Below, one piece after another: positions 47,386-59,098 of a DNA stretch of 64,000 nt. A model generated the notes under the pieces. That model was not told the DNA's origin. It saw only the letters and a program-made list of their open reading frames with translations, and searched no databases. Source of the stretch: Panonychus citri (Eukaryota > Arthropoda > Arachnida > Trombidiformes > Tetranychidae); NCBI RefSeq assembly GCF_014898815.1, contig NW_026515507.1, positions 248,001 through 312,000 of the forward strand. Reading direction: 5' to 3'. Position numbers and translations under genes: made by a program. Position 1 is the stretch's first letter. Every line of letters starts with the position of its first letter.

Positions 47386-48627
47386 TTACTCAGAAGGACT
47401 TGGGTCATTATCGGATATTATCCAATATGAGTTAATATTTGGTGATAATTTTGATGGATCAGAGGATGAAGATGATGAGGATGAAGAAGAAGAAGAAGAT
47501 GATGATGATGATAAAGGTACATATTCAACCTTTTCTATTACCATTGGAGGCATTTGCCAAGTTAATGGTGAGAATTGACGAAGGCCACCAAATACCCAAG
47601 AAGATAACGGAAGTTTACCTGATGATGTTGTAGAGGAAGATGAAAATGAAACTTCCTGTGGATTTGATTCTAGAGATGATGTTACCGGAGGTGGAAGTGG
47701 AGGTTTGTAATTGTTATTGTTATGATTGTTAACCATTTTTGTGCCATCACCAAGGTTAACCCATTCAACTACGGAAACCGGATTACCCTTAAATGGACGG
47801 ACAGGAAGACCTAAAGCAGCATCGGAGCCCATTGATTCCCAGAAACCACCTCGTTGAATACCACGAATACCACCGAGTGTCCATGAGGTTAAACCAAAGG
47901 GATAAGGGTATGGATAAGGTTCTTTAGGAGGTGGTAAAGTTACTTTGGGTTGAAGGTTGGTTGGTGAGGGTGTAAAATCGTTCAAGAAAGATGAGCCCAT
48001 TGGGTGAATTCCGTCCATCTCACGATTAGGGTATAGAACTGGCTTAAAGCCGCTTGGTGGTTTAATGTAAACTGGTTTAAGGTCACTTATCTCAATTTTA
48101 AGGTCACCAGTTTCAAAGTTATTTTCATCTTCAGGTCCAAGGGATGAGGATGAATATCCTGTTTCACTTTCAGCATAATCTGAACCATATTCAAATGAAA
48201 CTGCTGGGCCAACACCTTCTTCAATTTTATCGGATGAACCTGAATTTGGTTCCTTGAGACCATCGATACTCAGGGTTGCATCAACTGTCGTGAATGGAAT
48301 TGCCTCTGATGAATTTTTCAATGGAATCACTGGACGAGATTCAGTTGAGGACGATGAAGAAAATGATCTGATTGGTAAACCATCATCACTATTTGTATTG
48401 TCGTTAACATGTTCCTCTTCATCATAAGTTACTGATGATGATTTAGATGATGAAGGTGATGAGGATAAAGAAGATGATGATGATAATGCTAATGTTTCAC
48501 TGATCTTTGGTTCAAAATGATCAGAAAACCAGAGAGAAATGTCATCAGAGGGAATTGAATTAATTTTGTTTCCATGTTTACGAATACTGAATGTGAATGA
48601 ATTTTCAACGATTAAAGATAAAATCAC
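47386..48627 (-). CDS. Hypothetical Ser/Pro-rich protein, probably secreted; start not resolved
   Basis: A 413-codon open frame. I do not recognise the family. It begins with a hydrophobic run (IILSLIVENSFTF-like) that looks like a signal peptide, but no in-frame ATG precedes it; the first in-frame start-like codon is GTG at 48627. Either an upstream exon supplies the ATG (an AG acceptor is at about 48639) or a one-base error hides the nearby out-of-frame ATG at about 48642. Features: Ser-rich acidic N-terminal half, PPPKEPYPYPYPFG (about 245), two related motifs SWTLGGIRG and SWVFGGLRQ each followed by aromatic residues, and a Ser run near the C-terminus made by GAT/GAA-type repeats. Codon use and length support a real gene. 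Confidence 0.65.
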   Translation of the reverse strand: MILSLIVENSFTFSIRKHGNKINSIPSDDISLWFSDHFEPKISETLALSSSSSLSSSPSSSKSSSVTYDEEEHVNDNTNSDDGLPIRSFSSSSSTESRPVIPLKNSSEAIPFTTVDATLSIDGLKEPNSGSSDKIEEGVGPAVSFEYGSDYAESETGYSSSSLGPEDENNFETGDLKIEISDLKPVYIKPPSGFKPVLYPNREMDGIHPMGSSFLNDFTPSPTNLQPKVTLPPPKEPYPYPYPFGLTSWTLGGIRGIQRGGFWESMGSDAALGLPVRPFKGNPVSVVEWVNLGDGTKMVNNHNNNNYKPPLPPPVTSSLESNPQEVSFSSSSTTSSGKLPLSSWVFGGLRQFSPLTWQMPPMVIEKVEYVPLSSSSSSSSSSSSSSSSSDPSKLSPNINSYWIISDNDPSPSE

Positions 48628-48659
48628 AATGATTCCAAAAGTCTCATGGTGATGGTGAT

Positions 48660-51167
48660 GAAGATGTTGAGAGTTAATGTTAAAGTATTAATCAACTAAT
48701 TGAAATAAGTTATGTTGTTAACAAAAATAGAAATGATTAACTTGATTCTCAGAATAGTCCAAGGTTAAATGAAGTATAAGTGATTAGTTGATTTACTTTA
48801 TTATCGGTGATCTTCAACTCGATGGACCTCAAAAGGCGGAAGTCGTATTTCAAGTTACTTGAAATGTGTCCCTTGGATAGAGTTAAATGATGATGATGAT
48901 GATGATGAGGAAGAAGAAGATAAAGAAAAGATGAGAAGAGGAGGGATTCACATAACTAGAAAGCTAAATCAGATGAAGATGAGACTGACAATCAAATAGA
49001 AGAAGAAGAAAAAAATCAAATTGAACTTGAACTTTTCTAAATGAACGGGATCAAGTTTACTGTTGATTCGACGAGGTAACAACAAGAAAAGTTTCCAAAA
49101 TCAGGTGAACATAAAATGAGACAGAATTAACTTGTTGTTGTTGTTGTTGTGTTGATAATGATGAAGGATGATGAAGATGATGATGGTTCCTGTAAAACAA
49201 GTTTCCAAAAGACTCACTGGTGAGATTTATCGTTTCTCTCTCTCTCACTCACTCACTTAAACTCACTCAATTCTCTTCCAACCTTTAAGCTCTCTCTCAG
49301 TAACTAAAAGTAGAATCACTATTAACAGTGAATCTTTTTTTTTCTGCTTCTGCTAATTGTTATCTCCAATTTTGAACAATTCACTTGAAGATAATCACAA
49401 TGATTAGATCACCAATGACAATTAATAAACCGGTAAGAATGACAGGTCACAATTAATAAGTTTGATTTGATTTGATTGTAACAACGTGAACGATGTTGAT
49501 CTTATTATTAAGGTTGAAATTGATAAAAACAAACAAAATGAAACTTTTCCCAAAAGTAATTCAAACAATAATATTAATAGTTATCATTAATTGTTTTCAA
49601 TATGAAGATGATTTCTTGTTACACTGATTGTTGATTAGCTTTTAAATTGTTTGCAATTGAATCCTCTGGGTTTCATGTTATCCCTTTTTAAATCATCATG
49701 TTGCCATTTCCAAAGGAGGAGCTTATCATGATCATGTTGAAGTTTTTCAGAATTTTCTTTCTTTCTTTTTAAATATACTTTCTTTACGATAAATATCCTC
49801 CTAGGGAAGAGACGAAGACGATGATGATGATGAAGAAGATGATGAGGATGAGGACGAGAAAAGCAAAGAGTTTAAAGTAAAACACATAAGAGAAGAGGGA
49901 GAGAAACGATAAAATTTTTCATATTAGATTGAAAGTGAAGGTGAGAAAAAAAATTCTTAAGAAAAAAAGTTCATGTTTTTTATGAGATTTTTTTTTTAAT
50001 GTTTCAAAAGTACTATCATGATGATGATGATGAGAACATGATGAAGTTTATGAATCCATCATGGTGTGCCCATGATGTAAATATAACCCTGAACCGACTT
50101 ATCACCCACACTTACCTGTTGAAGATGAAAAAACATCTATGGTATTTTTATTATTACGTCAGGACGATGATGATGATGATGTTTGTTTATTTGTTTTTAC
50201 CATGCAACAAACTATTAGATTAATTGTCGTGATTAATAACAAGTCAACATGGTAATAATTTACACTAATTATGAATTACAATTTAAATTCAATTCAATCT
50301 ACCAACGTCAGACCAACAACATGTTTACCTGAATATTATTTTTAGAAAATTCAATTTCTTTCTTAATTGTTGATAAGAATTAAATTGTTTACTCAATTGT
50401 AGATTGTGTGATTTCATCTAATCAATGTAATTTTAGTTTATATTAATAGTATTGTCAATTAGATTTAATTATGATTAATATTTTCTGGTAAATTAATCTG
50501 ACTTTGTGTCTGACTTTGGATCTGCTATTGTTGAATTTTGATTGAATTCAATTTTACAACAATTAACTATTTCGTTAACGTTTAATTGTTGTATGAACTT
50601 GATCATGATCTTTACTATATAAATTGTTGATCTCAAGTTCAATATCTTTAATTGTTTTGTTATTCAATCAGGAAAATGATTGTATAATAAACAGCAACGA
50701 GATTAAGTTAACAATCAGTCAGTGAATTAAATTTGATTGGAAATTTAAGAGAGAAAAAAAAGTTCACTAATCCATTACAATTAAGAATAACAATTTATTT
50801 TAATCATCATCTAATGGCTTTATGCAATTGCGAATCAGCAATTAATCAATATGCTTGTAAATCAATAGAAACAATTTATCTGAAAGTTTTGTTTTGTAAT
50901 TGCAATTAAAATTCAAAACTGTGTTAAATTTATGTTTCAAATATCATTTGATTGCAATTAAATCAGTAAATTTAATCACTTTTTATTATGTAATTAATTT
51001 ACAATGACTATAAATGATTGATTGAAACAAGTAAAATACCACCAAGGAAACAACAATTAATTTCCTCTCGTGGTTAATACAATCAGCTCACTAAATGAAT
51101 AGTTAATCACTTGTTTGACTATCTAATCAAATGCTATTAGATAACAATACAATCATAGACAATTTAA
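48660..51167. other. Intergenic; may hold the missing first exon of the 48627 gene
   Basis: GAT, GAA and TTG repeats (48890-48920, 49133-49150, 49820-49858, 50165-50180). Open frames at 49057-49248 and 49999-50223 are built from these repeats. A minus-strand AATAAA at 50982-50987 suits the gene at 51168-52208. Confidence 0.5.
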
Positions 51168-52208
51168 TTAGCCAAACAATTTCATAGTAATCATTAAGAA
51201 GATAACAATTAAAGGTTTAGAGATGATTGTAGTTAATTCAGTTGATGAAGTTAATTGAAAGTCGGAATTAGCGTAAAACTTGAATCGTTTATCGGCAACA
51301 ATTGCTAAATCAAATTTAGATGATGCAAATTCAAATAGTCCATTTTTTGACCCATACTTGATTTTATCAGGAACTGACCATTGGCAAATTGTTCCGTTGA
51401 TTATTTGATTATTTTTAATTTCCTTGTAATCATAACTACCAGTTAAATCATTCCAAAGTGTCCTTCCACCAAGTATCAATTGACCATTAACTATTGATGA
51501 ACTGAAATCACAATCAATTTTCAAACCATAAGCCCCACTAATTAAGTTGATTGTTACAATTTTGGGAAACAATTGTTTGATTTTATCTTCATAATCAATG
51601 ACAAGAGCAAAGTTAACTTGACCATCAACTTTTGTGAACAATAAATATCTAGAATTACCAATTGCTTGAAAACCTTTAAATTGTTCAACCAAATTATCCG
51701 ATAATGAAGTAAAATTAACTGGACTAATAGGTAAAGTTTCATTAAGATTAAAGGTAACTTGATATTGAGTCGGTGTAACAATTAACTGACCAGGTTCAAT
51801 AAAATCCAGAGAAAAAGTTGAATTATCCTCACGGTTGATTGTCCACTGGCACCAGAGTTGATTATCATTCAGGTAAATTGATTTACCATCAATCACTTTA
51901 ACCTTATCATTTGGATAAGATTTTGTCGTAACTGGTCCATCAGTTTTCACCTCTACCCTTCTGCCACAGGTAAATACAACACCGACACCATCATCCGATA
52001 AATCAATTCCAATCTCTTGAGCTTCGTCCTTTAAATTGTCTGAATTTTCAAGATTAAATTGTAATCTTTCACCAGTCCAATCATTATTACTTAAGGTACT
52101 CGAGCATTTGGTTAAACACTTTAAACTACTGCTCGTTGATTCAATTGATTTAATTACAATCAATTGTAATAAAATCAACGAAAACATTGATGAAAAAAAT
52201 TGTCTCAT
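51168..52208 (-). CDS. Orphan secreted, likely GPI-anchored cell-surface protein
   Basis: An intronless 346-codon frame from ATG at 52208. No family is recognised. The N-terminus (MRQFFSSMFSLILLQLIVIK) is a clear signal peptide, and the protein ends in a hydrophobic segment without following charged residues, as in GPI-anchor signals. Several N-glycosylation sites are visible (NST, NET, NFT, NGT). Cysteines are few: about seven in the mature part, suggesting paired disulfides, including the CLTKC and CGRR regions and two CQW(S/T) motifs (one CQWTIN, one CQWSVP) that may mark a duplicated domain. Extracellular function is inferred from topology alone. It is AT-rich like its surroundings but continuously open, with a poly(A) signal about 180 bp downstream. 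Confidence 0.75.
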   Translation of the reverse strand: MRQFFSSMFSLILLQLIVIKSIESTSSSLKCLTKCSSTLSNNDWTGERLQFNLENSDNLKDEAQEIGIDLSDDGVGVVFTCGRRVEVKTDGPVTTKSYPNDKVKVIDGKSIYLNDNQLWCQWTINREDNSTFSLDFIEPGQLIVTPTQYQVTFNLNETLPISPVNFTSLSDNLVEQFKGFQAIGNSRYLLFTKVDGQVNFALVIDYEDKIKQLFPKIVTINLISGAYGLKIDCDFSSSIVNGQLILGGRTLWNDLTGSYDYKEIKNNQIINGTICQWSVPDKIKYGSKNGLFEFASSKFDLAIVADKRFKFYANSDFQLTSSTELTTIISKPLIVIFLMITMKLFG

Positions 52209-54812
52209 TTTTGTCGCTTATTATTTTGTCACAATTACCAAATGAATATTAATCTTTTAGGTTAATTCTAATAGCAATTTATGAATTTCGCCGTTATCAT
52301 TATTTAATCATTTATCTAAATCAGTGCTTGGTGAGTTGAATCAGTAAACAACAAAGTAAGAGAAATTAACTCAATCCAATATGATTAATCAATCTGTTAA
52401 TCACCAAGACAATTAATAGATAATGAGCACATGAATTGAGTTGTAATCTAATTGCAATCAAATTAGTAATCAACAATTATACGATAAACTAATATTAACA
52501 ATTAGATAAACAATGAAAATCATGTGCTATCATCTCGGCACATTGTTCAATTGATTTAATATTGATAGTTAATCGAGGAAAGTTAATTAAAACAATTGCT
52601 ACTTTTTTGATAAGAAAATTAATCATTTTCTTCAAGTTACTCATCACTACTTTGATAGTTGACTAATTTTTAATTCATAAATTCAAATCAATCATCAAGA
52701 TTCATAGTAAAGTGAAAACACTGAATGATTATCATCAAGTGGAAATAAAAATCCTTGAAACTGAATCGATTCATTGGAATCAGAGTTTTTCTTTGTTTTT
52801 GTTTTTCAAAATTTCCACTTATCGTTTTTCATTATCAATGAATTTGATTGTTATCGTTTAGTGAAAATGATTCACAGTTTCCAACGAAAAACAACAATTT
52901 AATTCAATTTCAACCTACGTATTTAAATTAATTGACAGGGTTGATTAAGAACGTAGGTTTTACTATATATACAATTCTGTATACAGAATGAATTTCCCCT
53001 GGAGGTTAATTGTTACTACGTGAAAAAATTTTACATTTCAAAATTAACCAGAATTTTCTGTTGGTGATTCATTTAATATCGATGATCATGATTAAGTGTA
53101 ACTGTGAATATTGAATTTAATTGTGTGGGTTTCTGGACATAACCATTTATGTGAATCTTAATTGTGTGGACACAATTAAGATTCAATTCTTATAATGTCT
53201 TGTTAATTGTTAACATTAGTTAATATTAATTTGTTGTCGACTTTTTTTTCAAAGGGATTTCCACCAATTTTGTTTACAATTAAATCTTGTTGTTTAAATT
53301 TTAACCAATTAGATTTTATTAGTTAATTGTGAAAACCCTGAGATAAAAATACCATCTCATTAAATTGTGATTATATAATTTCAATTAATTACAATTAAAT
53401 TGTGGTAATTTTTTCCCTTTCAAACTTGATGAGTGTTAATTTGATCAAGAATTAATTGTTTCTATAATACTTAAAGTGATCAACTTTGAAAGACAATTGT
53501 TTGCCCTTTATTGTATTGATTAAATGATTGTAATCACACAACAATCAAGTAGGCGATCACAATTAATTTAATTATCCAATGCAAGCCTATTAATCTTAAC
53601 CTTATCAACGTTTATTAACCTTCAAGGTGTTAACTAAATTGTTACAAACTTCATTTTGTCTTAATTGTCAACTACTATTTCTGTTCATTGTAAGGCCAAC
53701 AATAAGTAATTAATTACAGTATTTGTATTCTGTACATTAACATTAATAGTGAATAATTAACTTTGAGGCTCATCTTAATTTCTAGCAAAGTAATTAAACC
53801 TTAAATCTAAACAATTAATCTCAAGCCAATCTCTTTGGTATTATTATTATTCAGAAAATAATGCCAACAATTAAACTTACTGCTTTTACAATTTTTGGTT
53901 TGTTTACAATTAAAAATTCAAGTTGATCAAGTCTATGAGAATTAAAAATAATTAAATCTCATGCTGATGATTGTTATGAGAAATCAAAATTAAGGTTAAT
54001 CATTTAACTGTTTACCAGAAAATTTAACAAGGTTAACAATTAGAAAGTTAAAAATGACTAAATAAAAGTTTCTCTTGATTAAAAATGCTCGAAATTGTAA
54101 TTGAGTAGCAAAAGCGAAATCAAAGTTTCCTGTGGTGAGAGATTAACAATTAACTAAATTGTAAACGATTTTTAGATTGCAATAATCATCACAAATTGAA
54201 GGAGAATCACAAAAGTCAAAGTTGATTAATAAATTACACAAGGTTGATTATCAAGCATTAAGATTCCTTGAGATAATTAAAGTATTAATCCAAACACTTT
54301 CAATTTGTTGATTTACCAAGGAAATTGATGATAATCATAATCACCATACTAATCCATGGCCTCTTATAATTTACGGGTGACAACCTTTAATCGGATAACT
54401 GAAAAATCCGCTACAGTTGAAATCTAATCATTTGAAAGTTTCACGAAAATAGTTTGATAATAATTCTGATGATCAACCTCATCCCTAATCTTTATCCTAA
54501 TCATCATCTTCTACCTCTTGTCTTATCTTCATCCTTTTCCTCTCTCACTCTCTTCCGCTTCAATATTATTATCACACTAATGAACTAATCTTAAGACAAA
54601 ATGCTAAATGAGCTTATCAGGTACCAAAGAATAAAATTCCAGAATTCCAGAAATCAGAACATCGTTTCCTCATCTACCTGCGTCACCATTTTCCTTTTAA
54701 TTTATTTCATCCTCATCTTCTTATTATCTCTTGTTCATTATCCCAGATTCTCATCGATATTTACTGTAAATATCTTGATTGGCGCCTTCTAATCCAGTCA
54801 AACCTCTTCAAG
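52209..54812. other. Intergenic, no gene seen
   Basis: Very AT-rich with frequent AATTGT/ACAATT words. Contains a perfect 16-bp-stem hairpin (53152-53185), the 16-bp palindrome at 52974-52989, and a minus-strand AATAAA at 54701-54706 that would suit the exon at 54813-54905. Confidence 0.55.
53152..53185. repeat. Perfect hairpin, 16-bp stem, 2-nt loop
   Basis: TGAATCTTAATTGTGT, loop GG, then the exact complement. It stands alone in intergenic DNA and is not followed by a T-run of terminator type. Confidence 0.85.
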
Positions 54813-54905
54813 TCACTTTCTGTTTCTGTACCTGCGATACCTGAGGATGGCCTCTTCTTCTTGATCATCATCTTCACCATCGTCAGAATAATAATTATCC
54901 GAATC
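54813..54905 (-). CDS. Probable 3'-terminal exon of an unidentified minus-strand gene
   Basis: A pyrimidine tract and CAG acceptor lead into an open 31-codon stretch starting DSDNYYSDDGEDDDQ, continuing EEEAILRYRRYRNRK and ending in TGA at 54813-54815. An acidic run followed by a basic end is typical of nuclear or cytosolic protein C-termini, and base composition is less AT-rich than the flanks. An AATAAA on the same strand lies about 107 bp downstream (54701-54706). Upstream exons would lie to the right but I could not identify them. An alternative donor inside it (AG|GTATCG after AIL) is possible. No family assigned. Confidence 0.4.
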   Translation of the reverse strand, partial: DSDNYYSDDGEDDDQEEEAILRYRRYRNRK

Positions 54906-56343
54906 CTGGAAAAAAAAGTCCACATTCAATTTGGAAACACTAAGTAGTTTTTTTCAATTTCAATCTGCAAACTTATGTAATTCTTATCCTGGAATTACGT
55001 AAATTGATTTGAAAAGAATCATGAAACCATGATAATGATCGTTATCGTGGAATAACAATCAAATTAGACTGGTCAAAACATGGAAGATAAATAATCAGTG
55101 ACCCTGAGCATTTGTTGTTGTTGTTTTTTCGTGAAATAATATCATTAACTATGTGATGGAGATTAATTTTCATACCTTGCAATTTATTTATCCTATTGCA
55201 CATAAATGGTCAATCTGGTCAGTTTATCTTCTCAACCATTAATCTGATCTTAATCTGATTACGGAAGTGAATCTTGACCCATCTTGAAGTGAAAAAAAAG
55301 TTATCAGACCAAATAAGAAATTAACCAACTTAACAATGACAATGAAACAATACAAATGCAATTAACTTTTTTTTTTATTTCTCTAATAAAAAAACTACAC
55401 TTAAAATAACAATTTAGCCTGATTGCTGCTCATCATCTAAAATCAACCAGGAATCAAAGGGATAAGTGATCAAAAGTTTCTTTTTACTCAGTTTACCTAC
55501 TTGATCATGTAATTACCCAGAATTTTCTGATAATAATATGATATCTATTCTGTTAACTTCATGATTTTCATGCTCCATCATCATGATCATCATCACCAAA
55601 CATGAGGCAACATTAGTAACTTTTTTAAGATGAATTCAAGGTCGATTCCGGTTGATTCTCACCTACAATTTATATATATTTTCCCCAAATTTTATCTAAC
55701 TTTGATTACTATCAAATTAAGTTTTCAGGTTTCCAAAATTATCAGAGTCTTCAGAATTTCAGGCAAAATAAAAAAGAAGACAGGATTTCCCCTGAACGAT
55801 AAACTGAACGAAGACACGTAAATATCAACGAAATGAAGAAAAACTAAAAAAGTTTTTCTCATAGAAAAAAAAAGTTGATGATTAACTGATTCTGGTGATT
55901 TCCACAGTCTCTATTGGGCTAGAAATCAACAATTTCATGTAATTTCATGGTAAACCTGAGAATCCATTAGGAAATAATAATATGAGAAGATGAAAATTTG
56001 TGTTGCTTTTAGATTGAAACTTTTTTATTTCTCTTCACAATTTGGATTAGATCAAATTTCAAGGTTTGTTTACTATCAACAATGAAAATGATTCTCACAA
56101 TTATAAAACTTTGATTGTTACAATTTACCTTGAACTTTGGGGTTAATTAAAGTAGCTATTGCTCAGAGAGATTATCTAATTGTTAAGGTGTTGTGATGAT
56201 TATCTAATATTTATTGGTTTGCCTTCAGATTATCACATGAATATCAACAATTTAACCGATAATCATGGATGAACTTTGAGATTGATTAACTAGTTGAAAA
56301 GTATCAAGTTTCCGGTTAACATTGAAACTTTCATCATGTGAGG

Positions 56344-56398
56344 ATGATGAAGATGAAGATGAAGATGAAGATGAAGATGAAGATGAAGATGAAGATGC
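56344..56398. repeat. (GATGAA)n hexanucleotide repeat
   Basis: About nine units of GATGAA. Open frames across it (Asp-Glu on plus, poly-Ser on minus) follow from the repeat and are not counted as genes. Confidence 0.9.
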
Positions 56399-59074
56399 TG
56401 AAGATGAGATGGTTTTTCCAGAATTCAAAACAATCAAGATAATATTATTATTCAGCTACATGAACGTGTTTCCATTCAATCCTTTCGGTGACTTTAATTG
56501 TCGTGTTAATTGCTTGAAGGTTGAATAACATCATAGTCGTTTATTAAAATTACAATTGTAGTACATCAAAATTAAAGTGAAATTGGTAAACAATCAATAA
56601 ATTGTGGTTACTTGATTAGCTGGTCTGAGTTTACAATCATGATTGTTAATCACAAACGTTTCTCATTGAACAATTAATATTTAATCTTGATTGTTGGAAA
56701 CTTTTTTTTTATCTCTTGTCCAATCATTGAGAGATTTATTTAATCCTTAATTGTCTAACTTAATTAAAATGTATATATCATTTTCAATCAATGGTCAGAA
56801 TTGTTAATCAACCTCTAATCAGGCGAGTCTAATTGTAATAAATTTAATCTTAGGTGTATATCTGATTACTATTTATAAATTGATTTGAAATCAAACATTT
56901 AAAAAAATTAATATTTATAATCAGTTTAATTGCTAAAAATAGATTGACAATTTATCTTAATGAACAATTTGATTCATTATGATCATTAAATCAGTTGATA
57001 AATCAATGAGAAGACTTCAAGGATTAACATATCACTGAGGATGATTTAGTTTTGATAATCAACTGATTTAATCAATCATTGCTGGTGAACAATTTGCAAA
57101 TGTTAATCTTATCCATTAACAATTATTAAACAATAATAGTTAATTGTTTATAATTGATGGGGTATTGTAATTTGATGAGACTATTAAACATAAGAAATGA
57201 TTGATTATCATGTTTTGTATTCAAGAAATTAACTAAATGATTACATAATATTCACCATGATTATTATGACTAATTATTCAGATGATGAATAATTAAAAAT
57301 GAACATTTTCACATAGGAAACAATTTACCGAATTAAATTGTAATCAACTAGATAATCAGTTAATGTCAGTTAATGGGAATCCCAATTTGACATTTTCATG
57401 AAAAATAATAAATGAATTGCTAATTAGTATTATCATTAAGAATCTGGCAAAAAAAAATGATTAACTAACGTGTTGATTAGTTGAAATTGAAAGTTAATTA
57501 GCTAATACAAAGATTAATTCAGTTATAATCATTGAAAAAAACAATCAATTACATAATTTCAATGTCTTTTCCCCTCAATATACAAATTGATTGTTTCATT
57601 TCAAACCAGAGTAATTAACTAATCTGATTGAGTATTGATCAACAAAAAAAGAGCGATGGTCAATCAATGGTCAACCTTTCATTGGAAAAGTAAATTGTCA
57701 AGGTCGATTTCGAATGATTTTTTTTCAAGATAATTAATCAGTTATGATGATCGATCAAATTTATGTTCATCTATGTGACACTGATGATAATGATGATGAT
57801 GATGATTAAAATATATATGCAACTACAAGATACTCACAAGATGTTGACAGATTTAATTCTTGATTTGAATTAACAGGATAATCATGATCGTCGAAAGTTT
57901 AAAAAAAAAGTTTCCTAAACTCATTTTAACGATGATGAAGATTAACCTTGTCAGCTTTTTACCAGAGTGACCAGTTTTCATCATTATCATCAGTCTGTAA
58001 TCACCATTGATCTTATTGCTTAATCATGTTCACAATCAACGAGATTATCAAATGAGACATTTAAATTGTGAACCATTAACTTGTAAATTAGCTGATTAAG
58101 AAGCCCGATTATTTGATAATAATCTCAACAGATTTGTTCATTATTCTTTCAGAATTTTTCTCTCATCAATATTTACTTCACTTTCATTTAAATTGAATTT
58201 ATTTCTTAATCAACATCATTTGATTTACTTATTAATATCAAAGTGATACTATAATATATTATGTTTATATTGTGATTGATTGGATTGTGCTAATTTAAAT
58301 GTTAATCAAGGTAAATGTCAATCAGAGACTGGCAACTTTTTTTTTGTTGTTGATCATGTTAACTAATATGTTGCATAAGGAAGTTGATTTGAAAGTTAAT
58401 TGCAATTTAAAATAGATCAGGGTTAATCTTGTTAATCACTTTTTTCTTGTATTCAATGAAATTTATTATTATTATTGCAATTAATTTCCATTGGTTGTAA
58501 CAATTAAATGTTATTGTGGTTATTGTTTTTATCGTATTGGATTATTGATTTGTTTGTAAGGTTTAAAATTTTGATCATTAATTTGGTTTGAAAATGTCCG
58601 TCAGGATAAAATAATGACGAGTCACAATTAACTAATTGAATTTGATGTTTAATCAAATCTAAAGTGATATAAATTGTCAATCTAATGTATTATATATAAA
58701 TCAGACTTAGAAAGAAGGACAAAATGAATTAAATCTTAATCGACATGTCGTTTAATTGCAATTAATGAAAAATTTTTCTTCTTGTTCATCATTTAAATTG
58801 AAAAAAAAAGTTCATTTCAATTTCATGATTATTCATTTCTCAGGAAAACTTGCCAAAAGTGAGGTAACAACATTATCAATCTCTCTCTCTCTCCCCCTTC
58901 TTACAATTTGATAACATTGGTGATAATCTGATTTACCAGAAATTAAAAGTAACTCAATTAATACTCGATCACTTTGTAATCATATTACCTTGATGAAGAT
59001 GAAGAAGTTAATTGTCGTTGTGAATTAGCAAATAACAAGAAAAACTTTTCTCTTTCGAGATTAGAACTTTTTTT

Positions 59075-59098
59075 CTCTCTCTCTCTCTCTCTCTCTCT
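59075..59098. repeat. (CT)n microsatellite
   Basis: CT tract of about 24 bp. Confidence 0.95.

Noticed and set aside
52974..52989. ATTCTGTATACAGAAT palindrome
   Set aside because: A single perfect 16-bp palindrome without repeats or context; expected occasionally in AT-rich DNA.
56252..56528. Asp-Glu and poly-Ser open frames on both strands
   Set aside because: Both are produced by the GATGAA repeat at 56344-56398; no domain or splice support.
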